DNA of 64,000 nt from Ypsolopha sequella (GCA_934047225.1 OW203988.1:11566229-11630228); one strand, 5' to 3'; shown: positions 34,299 to 45,122, counted from the stretch's first letter. Notes: generated by a model from the letters alone, not told the origin. Made by a program: numbers and translations.

Positions 34299-35803
34299 GA
34301 ATGCGTTATATAAGTGTTGTGTGCCGGGATGCAATAATACACGAAAGGACGTTAAATTGCATAAATTCCCAAATTCTGAGAGAAGACTCAAAAGACAAAT
34401 GGAAATCACGTCTTTTGGACGATGCTTACACAGCATTATTTACTGCTAAAGAAATAACCAGTCCATCAACCAGCCAACCAGTTCATTCTGGTAAGAATGA
34501 CTAGTAAGAATAAACTTGCTACCTACTTATTATGTGTAGTATTAATAGGTATCTCATTTTAACACTAATATTCATTGTTATCTTTATATGTCCACAGAGA
34601 ATTATTATCCAACAGCTGATCATAGCTATGCCAGGAAGAGGCACAATGAAGATTCATATGCCGCGTCAAATCATGAACAACCTCCACAAAAAAAAAACTA
34701 TTCATACCATGGGAACTTCAACAGGTACCTACCTACTTACATTTATTTTGGTCAGAGTAATTGTTGTTGGTGCTAATCTTGTTATACAGTGACAGTGGAT
34801 TAACTAATCCAGGCATTTTGTATTGAAATTGTAATTGTGTTAAGTATCACAGCGATTGGTGAATATGCACATATAGGGATAAAGAATTGCATGGGGAGCA
34901 GCAGCAGGCTTTTGAGAGAGTATGTATCTCTCATTCTCTCTTACACTCTCTGTACAAAATAAGCTTACCTCCGTTCCCTGTTCTGCAATGGTATGGGTGA
35001 AGACGGACTTATGCGGCTTATGAATTATTATTATATACATTAATTTATGTGAGCTAAGCCACCTTGTTTATATTATATTGCTGGCTGAACTGAAGATGTT
35101 AAGAATTTTTATAATTTTTAGATCACACACCATTATAAGCACTTGAGCCTGCTCAATTTGAACCGAGTGTGACTTCTATTGAAACTCCTCCAATTATGAA
35201 GAACCAAAAAGGTGTTACAAGTTTTCAACACGATTATCGATATTCAGGTATAGTTAAATTGACTTATTATATTTAAAATCTTTAAACCATATTATATAGC
35301 ATTATTATATTTGTCATGTAGGTTTTTTCATGTGCATGTTTCTTAATTAAGAGCACTCACCCGAACTCCCCATTTGCACTGTTCCCTGATGATATACTTA
35401 TTGATTAATATTATAATTAAATATTTGATTTTTACTTGTTTCTATCCTTTCAGTTCATTTATTAAGTTCGAAAATTTTAAGTTCACAATTTTTCATGCCG
35501 TCAGGTTTTTGTTTTTTTGAATATTTTTTCATTACTTGTGGTTTATTTGTTATCTTTTGTGTATTATTGTTGCGTGTGTAAATAAATAAATTATAATTTA
35601 TTAACAATTTTCAATTATTTTCAGAACCCTCAACATCAAAATCATTGGAAATAACAGTCAGACTGGCAAATTTTAGCTGGTGTAATGTCATTCATTAACA
35701 AAATATTAAGAGGCGCAGATGTATTTCGTTTGGAAAATGTCAAAAACTTGCAGCATATGCAAGCAAAAGCTTTACTTAAATATAAAATTAAAAAATTAAA
35801 AAG
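34299..35803 (+). pseudogene. Decayed multi-exon THAP-domain gene
   Basis: Four splice-bounded segments are seen: 34299-34490, 34598-34724, 35122-35247 and 35635-35803, each after an AG acceptor and before a GT donor (GTAAGA, GTACCT, GTATAG, GTAATA). The first reads YKCCVPGCNNTRKDVKLHKF followed by PNSERRLKR. This is the start of a THAP zinc finger (CxxxC, then the KLHKFP motif). The frame then shifts, continuing as DKWKSRLLDDAYTALFTAKE in another frame, which contains the expected Trp. Exon 3 carries an in-frame stop or shift, and exon 4 also changes frame and ends in a Lys-rich helix (KALLKYKIKKLKR). THAP proteins bind DNA as host regulators or P-element-type transposases. The later catalytic region is not seen. 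It is a relic of either kind. Confidence 0.6.
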
Positions 35804-35855
35804 GTAATAAAATAGATAGATTTGTTTTATTTCATATCTAATTTTGTTTCATTTA

Positions 35856-35921
35856 AGGACTAAAATGCACAAAAGTAGGAAAAATCGTAAGGTTTTCCAA
35901 CTTTTGTGCAATTTTAGTCCT
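35856..35921. other. 66-nt near-perfect hairpin
   Basis: AGGACTAAAATGCACAAAAG..TAGGAAAA pairs with TTTTCCAACTTTTGTGCAAT..TTTAGTCCT, with one bulged base and one mismatch, around a loop of about 10 nt. The size suits a miRNA precursor or a very short MITE. It lies 52 bp after the last exon of the THAP relic. Confidence 0.6.
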
Positions 35922-36288
35922 ATGAAAAACGAAAGGTCTGCCTCCCTGCTTTTTTTTTTAAATATGGCTGTTTAGAGTTGGTGTCTTGGCCTACACAATA
36001 AGATGTGAATAATAAAAAAAGTGATATATCGTTTTTCCCCAGCCAATCAGGAGGCAGAAGACGTGTCTGAGGTTAACTACAGGCGAGAGGGCTATCTGAT
36101 ACGTAGTATCCCTCTATAATTTGTGCCGGGCCCGAATGGCCCGAAATATATCTCACTAAAATTTCATTTGACGTTGCTTTATGTTATTCTTATCACATTA
36201 TCGTAACGTTTTAAGTAATTCCGTAATTCCGAGATTTTTACTATTAAAATGATGATGATGTCCTCCTCGATGTATCCGGCGACGGCGA
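35922..36288. other. Intergenic; LINE-like 3' hairpin motif
   Basis: GTGCCGGGCCCGAATGGCCC..GAAATATAT at about 36123-36152 resembles motifs at 228, 4708 and 34033. No gene is seen. Confidence 0.4.
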
Positions 36289-36691
36289 CCCTTATTGCTT
36301 TCTGGCATGAGCTCGGATGTGGCTGGAAAATTCGAGTTTTATCAGAAATATCCTGTCACACGAAATACAGTGCAGTTGTCCATACGAGTTGTACGTATAG
36401 TTATACGTGGGCTTGGGGCGAGTCTTGTTTAGCGTCGAGGACTTCCAGTCGAACTGTTTCAAAGTTCTCGGTTCCATCATGCACAGATTTTCGCCATTCA
36501 GGTTGCATGTGTGCAAGCTCTTCCCAGGAGTTTGATGCGATGTCACTCGCAGTCAAATGACGTTTCAGGACATCCTTGTAACGGAAGTAATTACCTCCAA
36601 GCTTGCGTTTTCCAGTGGAGATCTCGGAGTAGAAAACTGCCTTTGGGAGTCGAGAGTCATTCATACGAACTATCAAAATAATACTCCACAC
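36289..36691 (-). mobile_element. LINE reverse-transcriptase C-terminus with terminal zinc finger, frameshifted relic
   Basis: The minus frame 36401-36691 reads RMNDSRLPKAVFYSEISTGK, then RYKDVLKRHL and SWEELAHMQPEWRKSVHDG. This is the region after the RT domain in a common metazoan LINE group. A shift leads to the frame ending at 36292: HCISCDRIFLIKLEFSSHIR..AHARKQ, the terminal C2H2 finger of the same ORF. The shift shows that the copy is dead. The plus-strand frame over it (36249-36560) is a shadow. Confidence 0.75.
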
Positions 36692-36759
36692 GTACTCTAT
36701 TTCTCAGTTTTTCCAACTTTAGGTATATATCGATCCGATTATCCTATCCCTGGTAATCA

Positions 36760-36868
36760 CACACCGCCTGATAAGCGGGTGTACCAAGAGTGGACTGTTA
36801 CTCGCATTTCACAGCTGGGAACATCTCTTACAACCCCTCGCGGATTCATGTCGTAACGATATGTAAAA
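36760..36868 (+). mobile_element. SINE family E fragment
   Basis: CACACCGCCTGATAAGCGGG..GTGGACTGTTACTCGCATTT..CACAGC..CCCCTCGCGGATTCATGTCG matches the tail half of family E. Confidence 0.5.
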
Positions 36869-37059
36869 CATATATCTATTACTTGTTTTATATCTTTTAA
36901 AAAGCTCCGCTTATTATATGTATACCCTGATCTAACTCTGCTGTGTATAATATTATATTATATGAAAACTTTATATGAAAACTTACATGATAAAAGTTAT
37001 GTACAATGGCGTACTTATTTCAATAATGAGATTTCTTCCAGCAAACCAAGGGTGATAGG

Positions 37060-37745
37060 GGTATTTTATATAATAATAATCTTTATTGATAATTACACAC
37101 AGAGGATTAAACCAGAAAAAATTACACACAAGAAAATACAAAAAAAATATAAAATGTTGCTTATTGCTAAATACAGTGCTTGTCTTATCTAAATTACGCT
37201 TGACTGGCGGTCCTCACAACTAAGCCGAGCTTGTCTCGGGAGGGCCTGTAAATAATATATTCATACTATGCACGATAATACTCACAGAAACAAAATTAAA
37301 TTGATAGTAGAGCCTAATCATTAAAAATATAATAATAAACTACATGAAATTTACATGCAAATGCCCACATAGTATAAATAAATATAAAAATACATATTCA
37401 TTAAATAAATTCATAATGAATGATCTACCTAATATATACACAACATACCTACAAGATAGGTTGTCGAAGATAGTGCTCTTATATTTTCCTTTCGAATATA
37501 CCAATGGAGGGGCTATCTCTTATAGTGTGAGGAAGGGAGTTCCACAGTAAAAGAGTTTCCATACGCCCCGGTGTTACGAGAAGGTGTTTTTAAAAGTGGA
37601 CTGTGTGAGACCTGACTTGCTTGTCTCCAAGGAACATATACTCATAACGATCGCAGAGGTTGGAGGAGAAGTGGGACCCTTTAAAATGTTGGAAAGACAA
37701 GAGAGGATATGAACATACTGACGAGCATACAAAACCACAGTTATG
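37060..37745 (-). mobile_element. CR1/Jockey-like LINE 3' end, minus orientation
   Basis: Around 37490-37565 the minus strand reads METLLLWNSLPHTIRDSPSI, the conserved motif after the RT domain. The 3' end at 37060-37100 is AATAAAGATTATTATTATAT, a typical LINE tail. It is 5' truncated. Sequence up to 38300 may be a further worn part, but I cannot show it. Confidence 0.65.
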
Positions 37746-38616
37746 AAATAAACTTTATATTTTCAGATAAAATACTTTAGCTGAAGGCTTTAATTTTAGT
37801 TTTAGTGCTGTCAAAACTAATTTTCCTTCAATGCAAGGCTTGAATTTTGAGGCCTGGTGACGTTTGGTTTATCTCGACACCCTGCTTAACCAGTTGTTTG
37901 TGGTGACGAAGTTAAGATGATATAAAGATATTTGAAAATATTAAAACTAAAACCATTGAATGTTTGGTGTGTAAGTTTGAGGGTGTTTATGTGTGAAAGT
38001 GGGTGAATGTTTAAATATAAATTAACAAAAATAGTATTATTGGGATGGGTGAGTGTGGCTTATAGAGGATGGAAGGGAGAAGGAGAGGATAACCTCCCTA
38101 TGTTTGGTGTTCCAGTATTTCCTCAGTTTCTTTGTCATTTTTGTCAGTATTCACCGTTCTATTTCTGTTATGACCTTGAAGGCATCACATATTTTAGCCA
38201 TCTTGTTGTAGACAAACTGGTGTATAAAGGGCGAAGCAGTCTTCGTTCTAAGGGTGTGGAAACTTTGGAAGTAGATATTCTATAGACTCTCTTGCTATAT
38301 TCAGGCATACATTCATTATTCCCCAATTTAAATATATGCCCCAATATGAAGCATGCAGATGACCTTTGGCATACCTTTTTGAATATATTTGCATTTACTT
38401 ATTGTACCTTATTTAATTTGTATTATTTATGGACAATAAAATTCCTCATAGTGATTGGTAACTTATTTATTACAATAACTATGTAACAACAATAACATAA
38501 AGTACGTTAGCAATTTATGGCAGTATTTACATTGTGGCAGTGAATGTTAGTTTAAGTCTTATAATTAGTTTCATTATAAAAGGTACATTTCATACCTACA
38601 TTCAAGGTAAAGCTAA
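37746..38616. other. Intergenic downstream of the cuticle gene
   Basis: 37779-37850 repeats the segment at 17497 (AAGGCTTTAATTTTAGTTT). The frame 38007-38285 has no recognisable domain. The remainder is AT-rich. Confidence 0.35.
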
Positions 38617-38622
38617 TTTATT
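38617..38622 (-). terminator. Poly(A) signal of the cuticle gene
   Basis: AATAAA on the minus strand, 35 nt past the TAA stop at 38657-38659. Confidence 0.65.
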
Positions 38623-38656
38623 ACTATGTAATAAAATCTTAGTTTACTATAATAGC

Positions 38657-39426
38657 TTATCTTCTTTTAGAATCAACAGGATAGTATAGCCATTTGAATT
38701 CGTAACCCTTAAGGCCATATTTGGCATCCTTTTCCGTTTCTTCTTTAGGGACATCTTCTGAAACGAGATCTAGAACTTCTTGAGTGATTTTTGGCCGGAA
38801 ACCTTTCTCGTCAGCCTCATAATCAACTCTAGTCCTGATACCGTTTCTACCAGTGACGTAGTAGTAACCCTTCTTGGCACCATTCGTGTACCCTTCTTCA
38901 TGGTGACCGTGGAAGCCGACGGTGTAGTTGAAGGTGTAAAGAAGCAGCATCATGTCTTTCTTGTCCAAACCGTCAGGGAGGCCTTCTCTTTCACCCGGGC
39001 CTCGGGCGTAAATGTCAGTGTTTTTGTCCACGATTTGCATTTGTGCTGTGATAAGAACTGGTTTGGTGGGTGGTTGGCCTGGCGCTCCATCTTGTGGCTC
39101 GTATTGTTTGGGGTTGCGTGGTCCAGGGACACCAGGCTGTTCATTTGCTTGTTGAGGGTAGTCCTGAGGGGGGATAAGTTCGGAGCTGGGTTGTTGATTT
39201 TGCTGAGGATATTTTGAAGCTGGGGAGTCATACTGCTCGTCCCTGGCTATGTCGGCTATGTTGGTGAGCTGTGGTGCTATAGTAGTGCTGGTGGGAATGC
39301 TGCAGGAGGAACAAGACCTGGCAGGGGAGGCGGGTGGAGGAGGTTTTAGGTCTGATGGTGATGATGGAGGGAACGGTAGAGACTTTGACTCCTTCACTGG
39401 CGCTGCAGTTGTTGCTGCCGTAGGAT
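38657..39426 (-). CDS. Cuticle protein, coding exon 3 (linker, second R&R domain, C-terminus)
   Basis: It starts after acceptor CCTTTTCAG (AT completes Tyr95, then [14 protein letters not shown]) and ends [15 protein letters not shown]. Six codons before PTAA in the open frame (from 39448) are intron sequence. The plus-strand frames over it (38780-39217) are shadows. Confidence 0.92.
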
Positions 39427-42400
39427 CTGAAAAGGTTTTAATTAACATTAATAATGATAGTGATTTAAAAGCCTAACTAATGGTAATACTATAGGGAAAT
39501 GTGCTACTTACAAGGCTTTACACGGATGTTCTTCATAGATAATATCTTGAAGTTGCCATCTTCGTCTGTAGCGTACACGGTCACGTGATAGACTCCATCC
39601 GCGGTGAGGAAGCCGAACTCGCCCATTATGAGCCCATTCTCATCTGAAATTTAATAATAATAACTTATTGGTAGTTAATGCAAGTATTGCTAAAGTAAAC
39701 ATTCAGTAACATCAATATGATATGAGAGTCAACTGTGATGGTGTAAGGGGAGGAAAGGTGTAACATAACGCAGATATCTCAGATAACTGGGTGTTAAGAT
39801 GAAGTTGCAAATTCAAATAGTTAATTTTGTAAAGTAGTTACACATAATACACTTTTTGCCAGTCAAATTTAATCTTCTAAAAATATATTCAATAAATTAT
39901 TATTACATACGGCTTGAACACTCACGTGTGATTGTTGTTGACTATATGCCAACCGTTTCACCGATACAATTTCGGCATTATCAAGGCGAGTGTCGTTCTT
40001 GGTGTCGAGTGTCGTTCAACAACAATCACACGTGAGTGTTCAAGCCGTATGTAATAATAATTTAGTATGTCAGCTCACGCGAGTTTTAATAATATTATAT
40101 ATTCAATAACATAATAAACGTACATGAACTAAATTAAAGGTTTATTTAATTTATGCAACAATATACTTATACGATTCAAATGATAAGTAAAATCTATAAT
40201 TATACAAGGTGAAATCTAATCAACCGCCCGAATCCATACCGGAGACCCAGCCAGTGGAACAAGGTTCAATGATCACTTTTTTCAAAATCATAAAAACAAA
40301 AAAAAAAAAAACTGCTCTGGAAGCCGGAAACTGGCGATAGTACTCATCATCAGCAAAAATCAACTGTTATACAAGGTGACTTTTTGATCATCGTCCAAAT
40401 TCATAGTGGAGGCTTGATAAATGATCAGCATCATAAATTGATAACAATTTTTGTAAAATTCATAAAATGAAATTTCGGTTTTCCATAGTAATTCACTACC
40501 AGTACTGAGTGAATCACTATGGAGAGTCGAAATTTCATTTTATGAATTTTACAAAAATCTTTGTTGATTCATGATGCTGATCACTTACCAAGGCTCAAGT
40601 ATGAATTTGGACGATGTTCACAAATTCACCTTGTATAGAAATGTTACATAGCCGACGAAAATGTATGAAACAACTGCTTTATTTTCTCGATTTCTCAATT
40701 TTATTCATGAAAAGTTGTTCGTATGGACGAGTACTATCACCAGTTTCCGGCTTCCACAACTTCATGTGAACACTCTGTATTATATGTTATAGATTTTAAG
40801 GCGCTCTTATCCCAAAATCAGTAATTTCAAAGTCAAATAGAACTTTCAAATATCGTCTAAAACTTCAATAAAAAAATACGCAATATAGTTCGAACCTTTA
40901 TCTAGGTCTTCCACGCATGTGTTACAAGATCAGATAAACTTTGCTCGATAGAAATAATTCACGAACACAGCATGTAATAAGACTTTTCAAATCATGCCAT
41001 TTCCATAATTCCACTCTTTTACTAACGAAACATATCTGGTAATATTGCTCTTTAAATCTTCTAGGTCGACCACGTAAGTGGGTTTTAACAAACATATCCC
41101 TTATTTTTAAACAATTTAAAAACCGATAAAAACAACGAAAAATTACAAAAGTGTGGTTATTTTTCTTTACTCCTTACACGTAAAGAAAAAGACAGAGAGT
41201 CACTCTTCTGGGATAAGAGCGCCCTAAGTACTTATTTTTATAGAAGTCAATAGAAACAAGCGTTGATGATCTGTGTGAGGGCCGGATATAAGGAACAGGT
41301 ATATACCTAACATTAAATAAAAGGACACACTCCATCATACTAAGCAAGTGGTTTTATGAACATAAAAGCCTGTTGTTTCGTATAGTGGAGTTCTTAACAC
41401 TAGAGTGGACGCGTGGGCTACAGGTGTAGACCAGGGTATATTATTGGTGCTTCTTTCTCAAACGCGTCACACTACTGCGCTATTCTTCCGTGTATTCCTC
41501 TACTATGGACCCCCGCGTCACTCAGTAGCGTGTTGCTACCCTCAGCACACGGACTTCAGAACAGAACGACTAATAAAGTGAATGGGCTGCGTATGTAGCC
41601 CGCGCGACCGTTCAAGGAATGTGATAAATCCCTATTATTTATGCAAAAATTGTACTAATATTTTAAGAGTACTTCATTTTCGTGTAATTTTTGCATGTTA
41701 CATACCGTTTCATAACAAATATACTTAGTATTAATATCTTTTTAGGAAATCATGGCGGCGTCTGCGTCTCATGTTGATTATTCCAAGTATTCTATTGTTT
41801 CGTTAAAAAGTACCTAAAAAATTCATGTTTTTTATTTTTTCATTATTAAACGATAAAAATAAAGATGATTATTCATTAAATTAAAAACTTTTTCATTCTA
41901 CCTAAAGATGACCCACAATATTTGCATTCAAAATGGGCTACACATGTACCCCGCGCGACCGTTTCAGGAGTCAATTTGGGCGCGCCAACTCTAGTGTTAC
42001 TCTAGGTTCCCAAATATATATTTTGAAAGGATACTGATTTAAAGACGACATTTAAGCAATTCAAAATTTACAAAGAAAGCTTATTTTTCTCATATTTCAT
42101 GTTTAAATCAGTGTTCTTATTTAATTTGTATTTGGGAACCTAGATATTCTGTAATGCTAACGGAATAAATATACACTACCTTAAGTCTATCTATGATTTA
42201 CAATTGGTTTTGGTATTTCGTTTGTATGAACTAGAATTGCTCCGCAGGCCTCTTAACTGGAGGGGGAGAGAGAGTTCCTACACATTAAAAGTCTTTTATT
42301 TATTTTTTGAGTTTATGAAAATTTTTAATGTCTTTTTTTATTCATGAGTGCCTCGACGGGGAAAGATTACTTTATTCTATTCAAAATCGAGCTGTTATAT

Positions 42401-44722
42401 ATACCAACACAATGTCTGGCGGAGTCAGTTCGAAAAGTAACAAAGAAAAATATAAATAATAACAATATTATTATAGCACGCACTTTATAATTTAAAAGCA
42501 CGCATGGTGAAAGTACACTTTACGCAAAATTTACGCTAAAATTGCTATATTATTCCTTCGAGGTACTTAGTGTCAACGTAAACCTCGTAGGGACGCCAGC
42601 ACGACAGGCTACCTACTGGCAGTTCTTATTTCGGCATCTGTGCTATCAATATAATAAAGAACACATACTCGTACATAAAAATGTCAATGCCGGTAATGTT
42701 TGTATATGTCTATATTATTTTTTATCATCTATATAAGGTTAAATTAAATTAGTTGGCGAAATTTGAAACATATGTAGAACATGTCCATATGAACAACTTT
42801 TCCTATTAGGCTTGTGCAAAATTCTTAAAATTTGTTTTCACCTTTCCATACTGGACCAGTCAGCTGATCGGGCCAATTTGTATGGGAGGAAGTGAAAAAA
42901 AGTTACGAATTTCGCTTAGCTCCCATACAAATAGTTGTTCATATATACTAGAACTACCTATGTTTTGAATTTCGCAAACTAATATTATTTAACCTTATAT
43001 ACAAATGGATACGAGGTCTTTATAAATTTATTTGAAAAAAGAATACTCAGTTTAGGTACAAAGTTTTTATTTAAATTTATTGATCTTTGTCGGATAAGAG
43101 CAAGCACCAATTATTATATTAAATTTTTAATGAATTTAAATAAGAGATTGATTAAGACGCTGTAGTTTTTTTTTTTCAAAACGCGGCGACCGTAATGATG
43201 CAATGACTAAATAAGGAAATCATCATGTTTTGACTGATGATTCGTGAATGTCAATGGTTCCGTCATCTGATTATTAATATTGACCATGCAAAATTATTCA
43301 GAGACAAATTTATGGAAATATAAAACTTTAGTATGTAGTTATCTACAGTTTTGTAACCTGTTAATGAAGAGCTTGATACTAACAATTTGCTCACGAGCTT
43401 AGAATCCGTTTTAGGGCAGGGCAGAAAAATTCAAATGATTCGAGGGGCGATTCCGAAAAAACGGTTGAAGCGATATTTTTTAAACTCGAACTAAATATAT
43501 AGAGACTGGCAAGGGAAACGTGTCACAAGAAAAGTGCGGCAAATTGAAAAAATCTGAAGCTGTTAACACTGAGTACACTCTGAAAAAACAACTGATTCAT
43601 TTAAGTATACTTATGTAACAGCATAATATTATTATATTATGATCTTTCCTTATTTTATACAAATGAAGGAGAAATATAATAAACTTATGGGCATATTAAT
43701 AATTTGTAATAGTCCAAAATTAACAATATTATAAATATATCTGTAAGTTGATGATGGACTTCCGCAAAGTAACGCCTATTTCAATCAATTAGGAATAAAA
43801 TTATAAAACATTACACTTTTAAATATTCATCATGATTTATTAAATTAAAAAATATTGCTCATTCATTATAAATGATACTATACCCTTACGAAATGAAAGT
43901 ATTACAACGTTTTAAAGTATCAATGGTTCCTCATTTGACAGTTAAAAATGTTGCCATAATAAAACTTTCGAAAAATAGCTGTGACAGGATTTCCTGGCCA
44001 AACCATACCAGCAATGGGTTTTTACGGTCAAGACGCCTAATTCGACAGACTGAGAATTACCCTTCTAGTTATTGGAATATATCACAAAATTTATGAGAAG
44101 AAAATGTAAATGGAGTGGTTTCTAACGTGACCGGTCAGTAACGACATTTGAGTGACCACGACCACCTTACTTGAACCGTTATTTTTGATTAATAGACTTT
44201 AATATCTTTAAGATACAGTCTGTTTTTGACTGCCAATATGACTCAATTTAGAGTCTTGTCTTTCACAGTCGGCGCGGCGGCGGTTTGTATAAATATTTTG
44301 CATATATAGTAGAGTAGAATTTGGTTTATTGATATTGTAAAATTAATAATCTCGACCAAAGAGCCTGCAGTAAATAAAGGAACACTCAAAACCAGACAAA
44401 TAATTTAAATCGGTTATAAACTTTAATTAAGTGTCAAGTTTGCGATTGCTTTTGTTGATCCGTCACAAATTCAATCGTTATCTTTATGAATAACGGGGCA
44501 ACTGTGATTGGATTCAAATAATTAATTAATTTAAAAACCATTCACTTAGATTACCTACTGTAAAAACTCACCTTTTTTCTCTTGTCTGTGCTGCTCTCCA
44601 TCGATGGTGAAACCAAATTCATACGGTCTTTTAGAGTCTTCATCGTTGTACCACTTGTTGGCCCCTTGAGCTTGAAGGCAACAAGCAATCAAGGTTACAA
44701 CCAGGAACCACCGCTGCGTCAT
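38657..44722 (-). CDS. Cuticle protein with two R&R chitin-binding domains (3 coding exons, 350 aa)
   Basis: The coding exons are 44572-44722, 39512-39643 and 38657-39426. Both introns are phase 1 and the joins restore GAT (Asp51) and TAT (Tyr95). The start ATG directly follows a splice acceptor (TTTACATTCCAG), so a non-coding first exon lies upstream, not located. Residues 1-20 ([15 protein letters not shown]..) are a signal peptide. Domain 1 (about 34-84) runs [15 protein letters not shown] .. [20 protein letters not shown], and is split by the 4.9 kb intron. A linker (about 95-230) is rich in Pro, Gln, Ser and Thr. Domain 2 (about 258-308) runs [17 protein letters not shown] .. [19 protein letters not shown]. 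Both fit the Rebers-Riddiford pattern (G..Y.A.E.G) that binds chitin in insect cuticle. The protein is expected to be secreted by epidermis and to cross-bridge chitin. Having two domains is unusual, since most family members carry one. An AATAAA follows 35 nt after the stop. Confidence 0.92.
39512..39643 (-). CDS. Cuticle protein, coding exon 2 (rest of first R&R domain)
   Basis: 132 nt between acceptor AAATTTCAG and donor GTAAGTAG. It encodes [19 protein letters not shown] then [16 protein letters not shown]. The exon is symmetrical (phase 1 on both sides). Confidence 0.92.
39894..40063. mobile_element. Perfect 48-bp inverted repeat in the cuticle gene intron
   Basis: AAATTATTATTACATACGGC .. 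ACTCACGTGTGATTGTTGTTGA at 39894-39941 is exactly inverted at 40016-40063. The 74-bp centre contains two further copies of GAGTGTCGTTC. With no mismatch in 48 bp, this is a young MITE-like insertion, or it is kept identical by gene conversion. Confidence 0.8.
40312..40783. mobile_element. Palindromic MITE, family G copy 1, interrupted
   Basis: GGAAACTGGCGATAGTACTC at the left is mirrored by GAGTACTATCACCAGTTTCC at the right. The uninterrupted copy at 59980-60233 shows that a family C MITE (40369-40636) was inserted in this one. Confidence 0.75.
40369..40636. mobile_element. Palindromic MITE, family C copy 2, nested
   Basis: ATACAAGGTGACTTTTTGAT .. and the mirrored ..GTTCACAAATTCACCTTGTAT bound it. 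It matches 1719-1986 along its length and splits family G copy 1. Confidence 0.8.
40784..41397. other. Intron sequence, nothing recognised
   Basis: AT-rich intron DNA with no clear repeat or exon. Confidence 0.35.
41398..41996. mobile_element. TIR element, about 600 bp, CACTAGAGT ends
   Basis: CACTAGAGTGGACGCG at the left is mirrored by GGCGCGCCAACTCTAGTG at the right, flanked by TTAA and TTAC, reminiscent of piggyBac-type TTAA targets. Subterminal copies of GGGCTAC(A)..GTA..CCCGCGCGACCGTT occur at 41583-41615 and 41935-41965. The frame 41413-41598 inside is unlikely to be coding. Confidence 0.6.
42001..42144. mobile_element. 144-bp MITE, TCTAGGTTCCC ends
   Basis: TCTAGGTTCCCAAATA is inverted as TATTTGGGAACCTAGA. 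The inner arms ACTGATTTAAAGA and GTTTAAATCAGT pair. It begins 4 bp after the element at 41398-41996. Confidence 0.7.
42145..44571. other. Remaining intron of the cuticle gene, nothing recognised
   Basis: Open frames at 42542-42736 and 43872-44096 have no domain, codon bias or splice context to support them. Confidence 0.4.
44572..44722 (-). CDS. Cuticle protein, coding exon 1 (signal peptide, start of first R&R domain)
   Basis: 151 nt from ATG (44722) to donor GTGAGTT. It encodes [20 protein letters not shown] and then [26 protein letters not shown]. The longer open frame beginning at 44746 includes the acceptor TTTTTACATTCCAG and so overstates the start by eight codons. Confidence 0.92.
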
Positions 44723-45122
44723 CTGGAATGTAAAAAAAAAACACATTTCTTTAATACGTAATTTATATTTAAACTATGACTTTTATGATTATGATCGTAG
44801 TAAAATACCTACTTTATTAAATGCAAATGTATACTTAACTAATTAAAATTAGCTATCATCAACAATAAAATAAAATATTATGTAAATATAAAATAATATA
44901 TTATGTAGTGCGGTTATAAGATTTAATGTAAAAATAATGAAATAAAAAACAATGAACTGAATATAACAGAAATGTATGACTGTAACGTTAGGGTGAAATG
45001 AAATTTTGTATAGGTAATATAAAATGATCTTGTTTTTTTATTTCATATTTAATAAGCTAACTCCTAAAGTGATTTCTAAGCATTTTAGTACCTCACCGAG
45101 GATACGAATAGGGAATCAAATT
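44723..45122. other. Upstream region of the cuticle gene
   Basis: This should be intron leading to an unlocated 5' UTR exon. AT-rich; no clear core promoter could be assigned. Confidence 0.35.

Noticed and set aside
36249..36560. 103-codon plus-strand frame
   Set aside because: Antisense of the frameshifted LINE C-terminus with zinc finger.
38780..39217. 145-codon plus-strand frame
   Set aside because: Antisense shadow of the cuticle protein's third exon.
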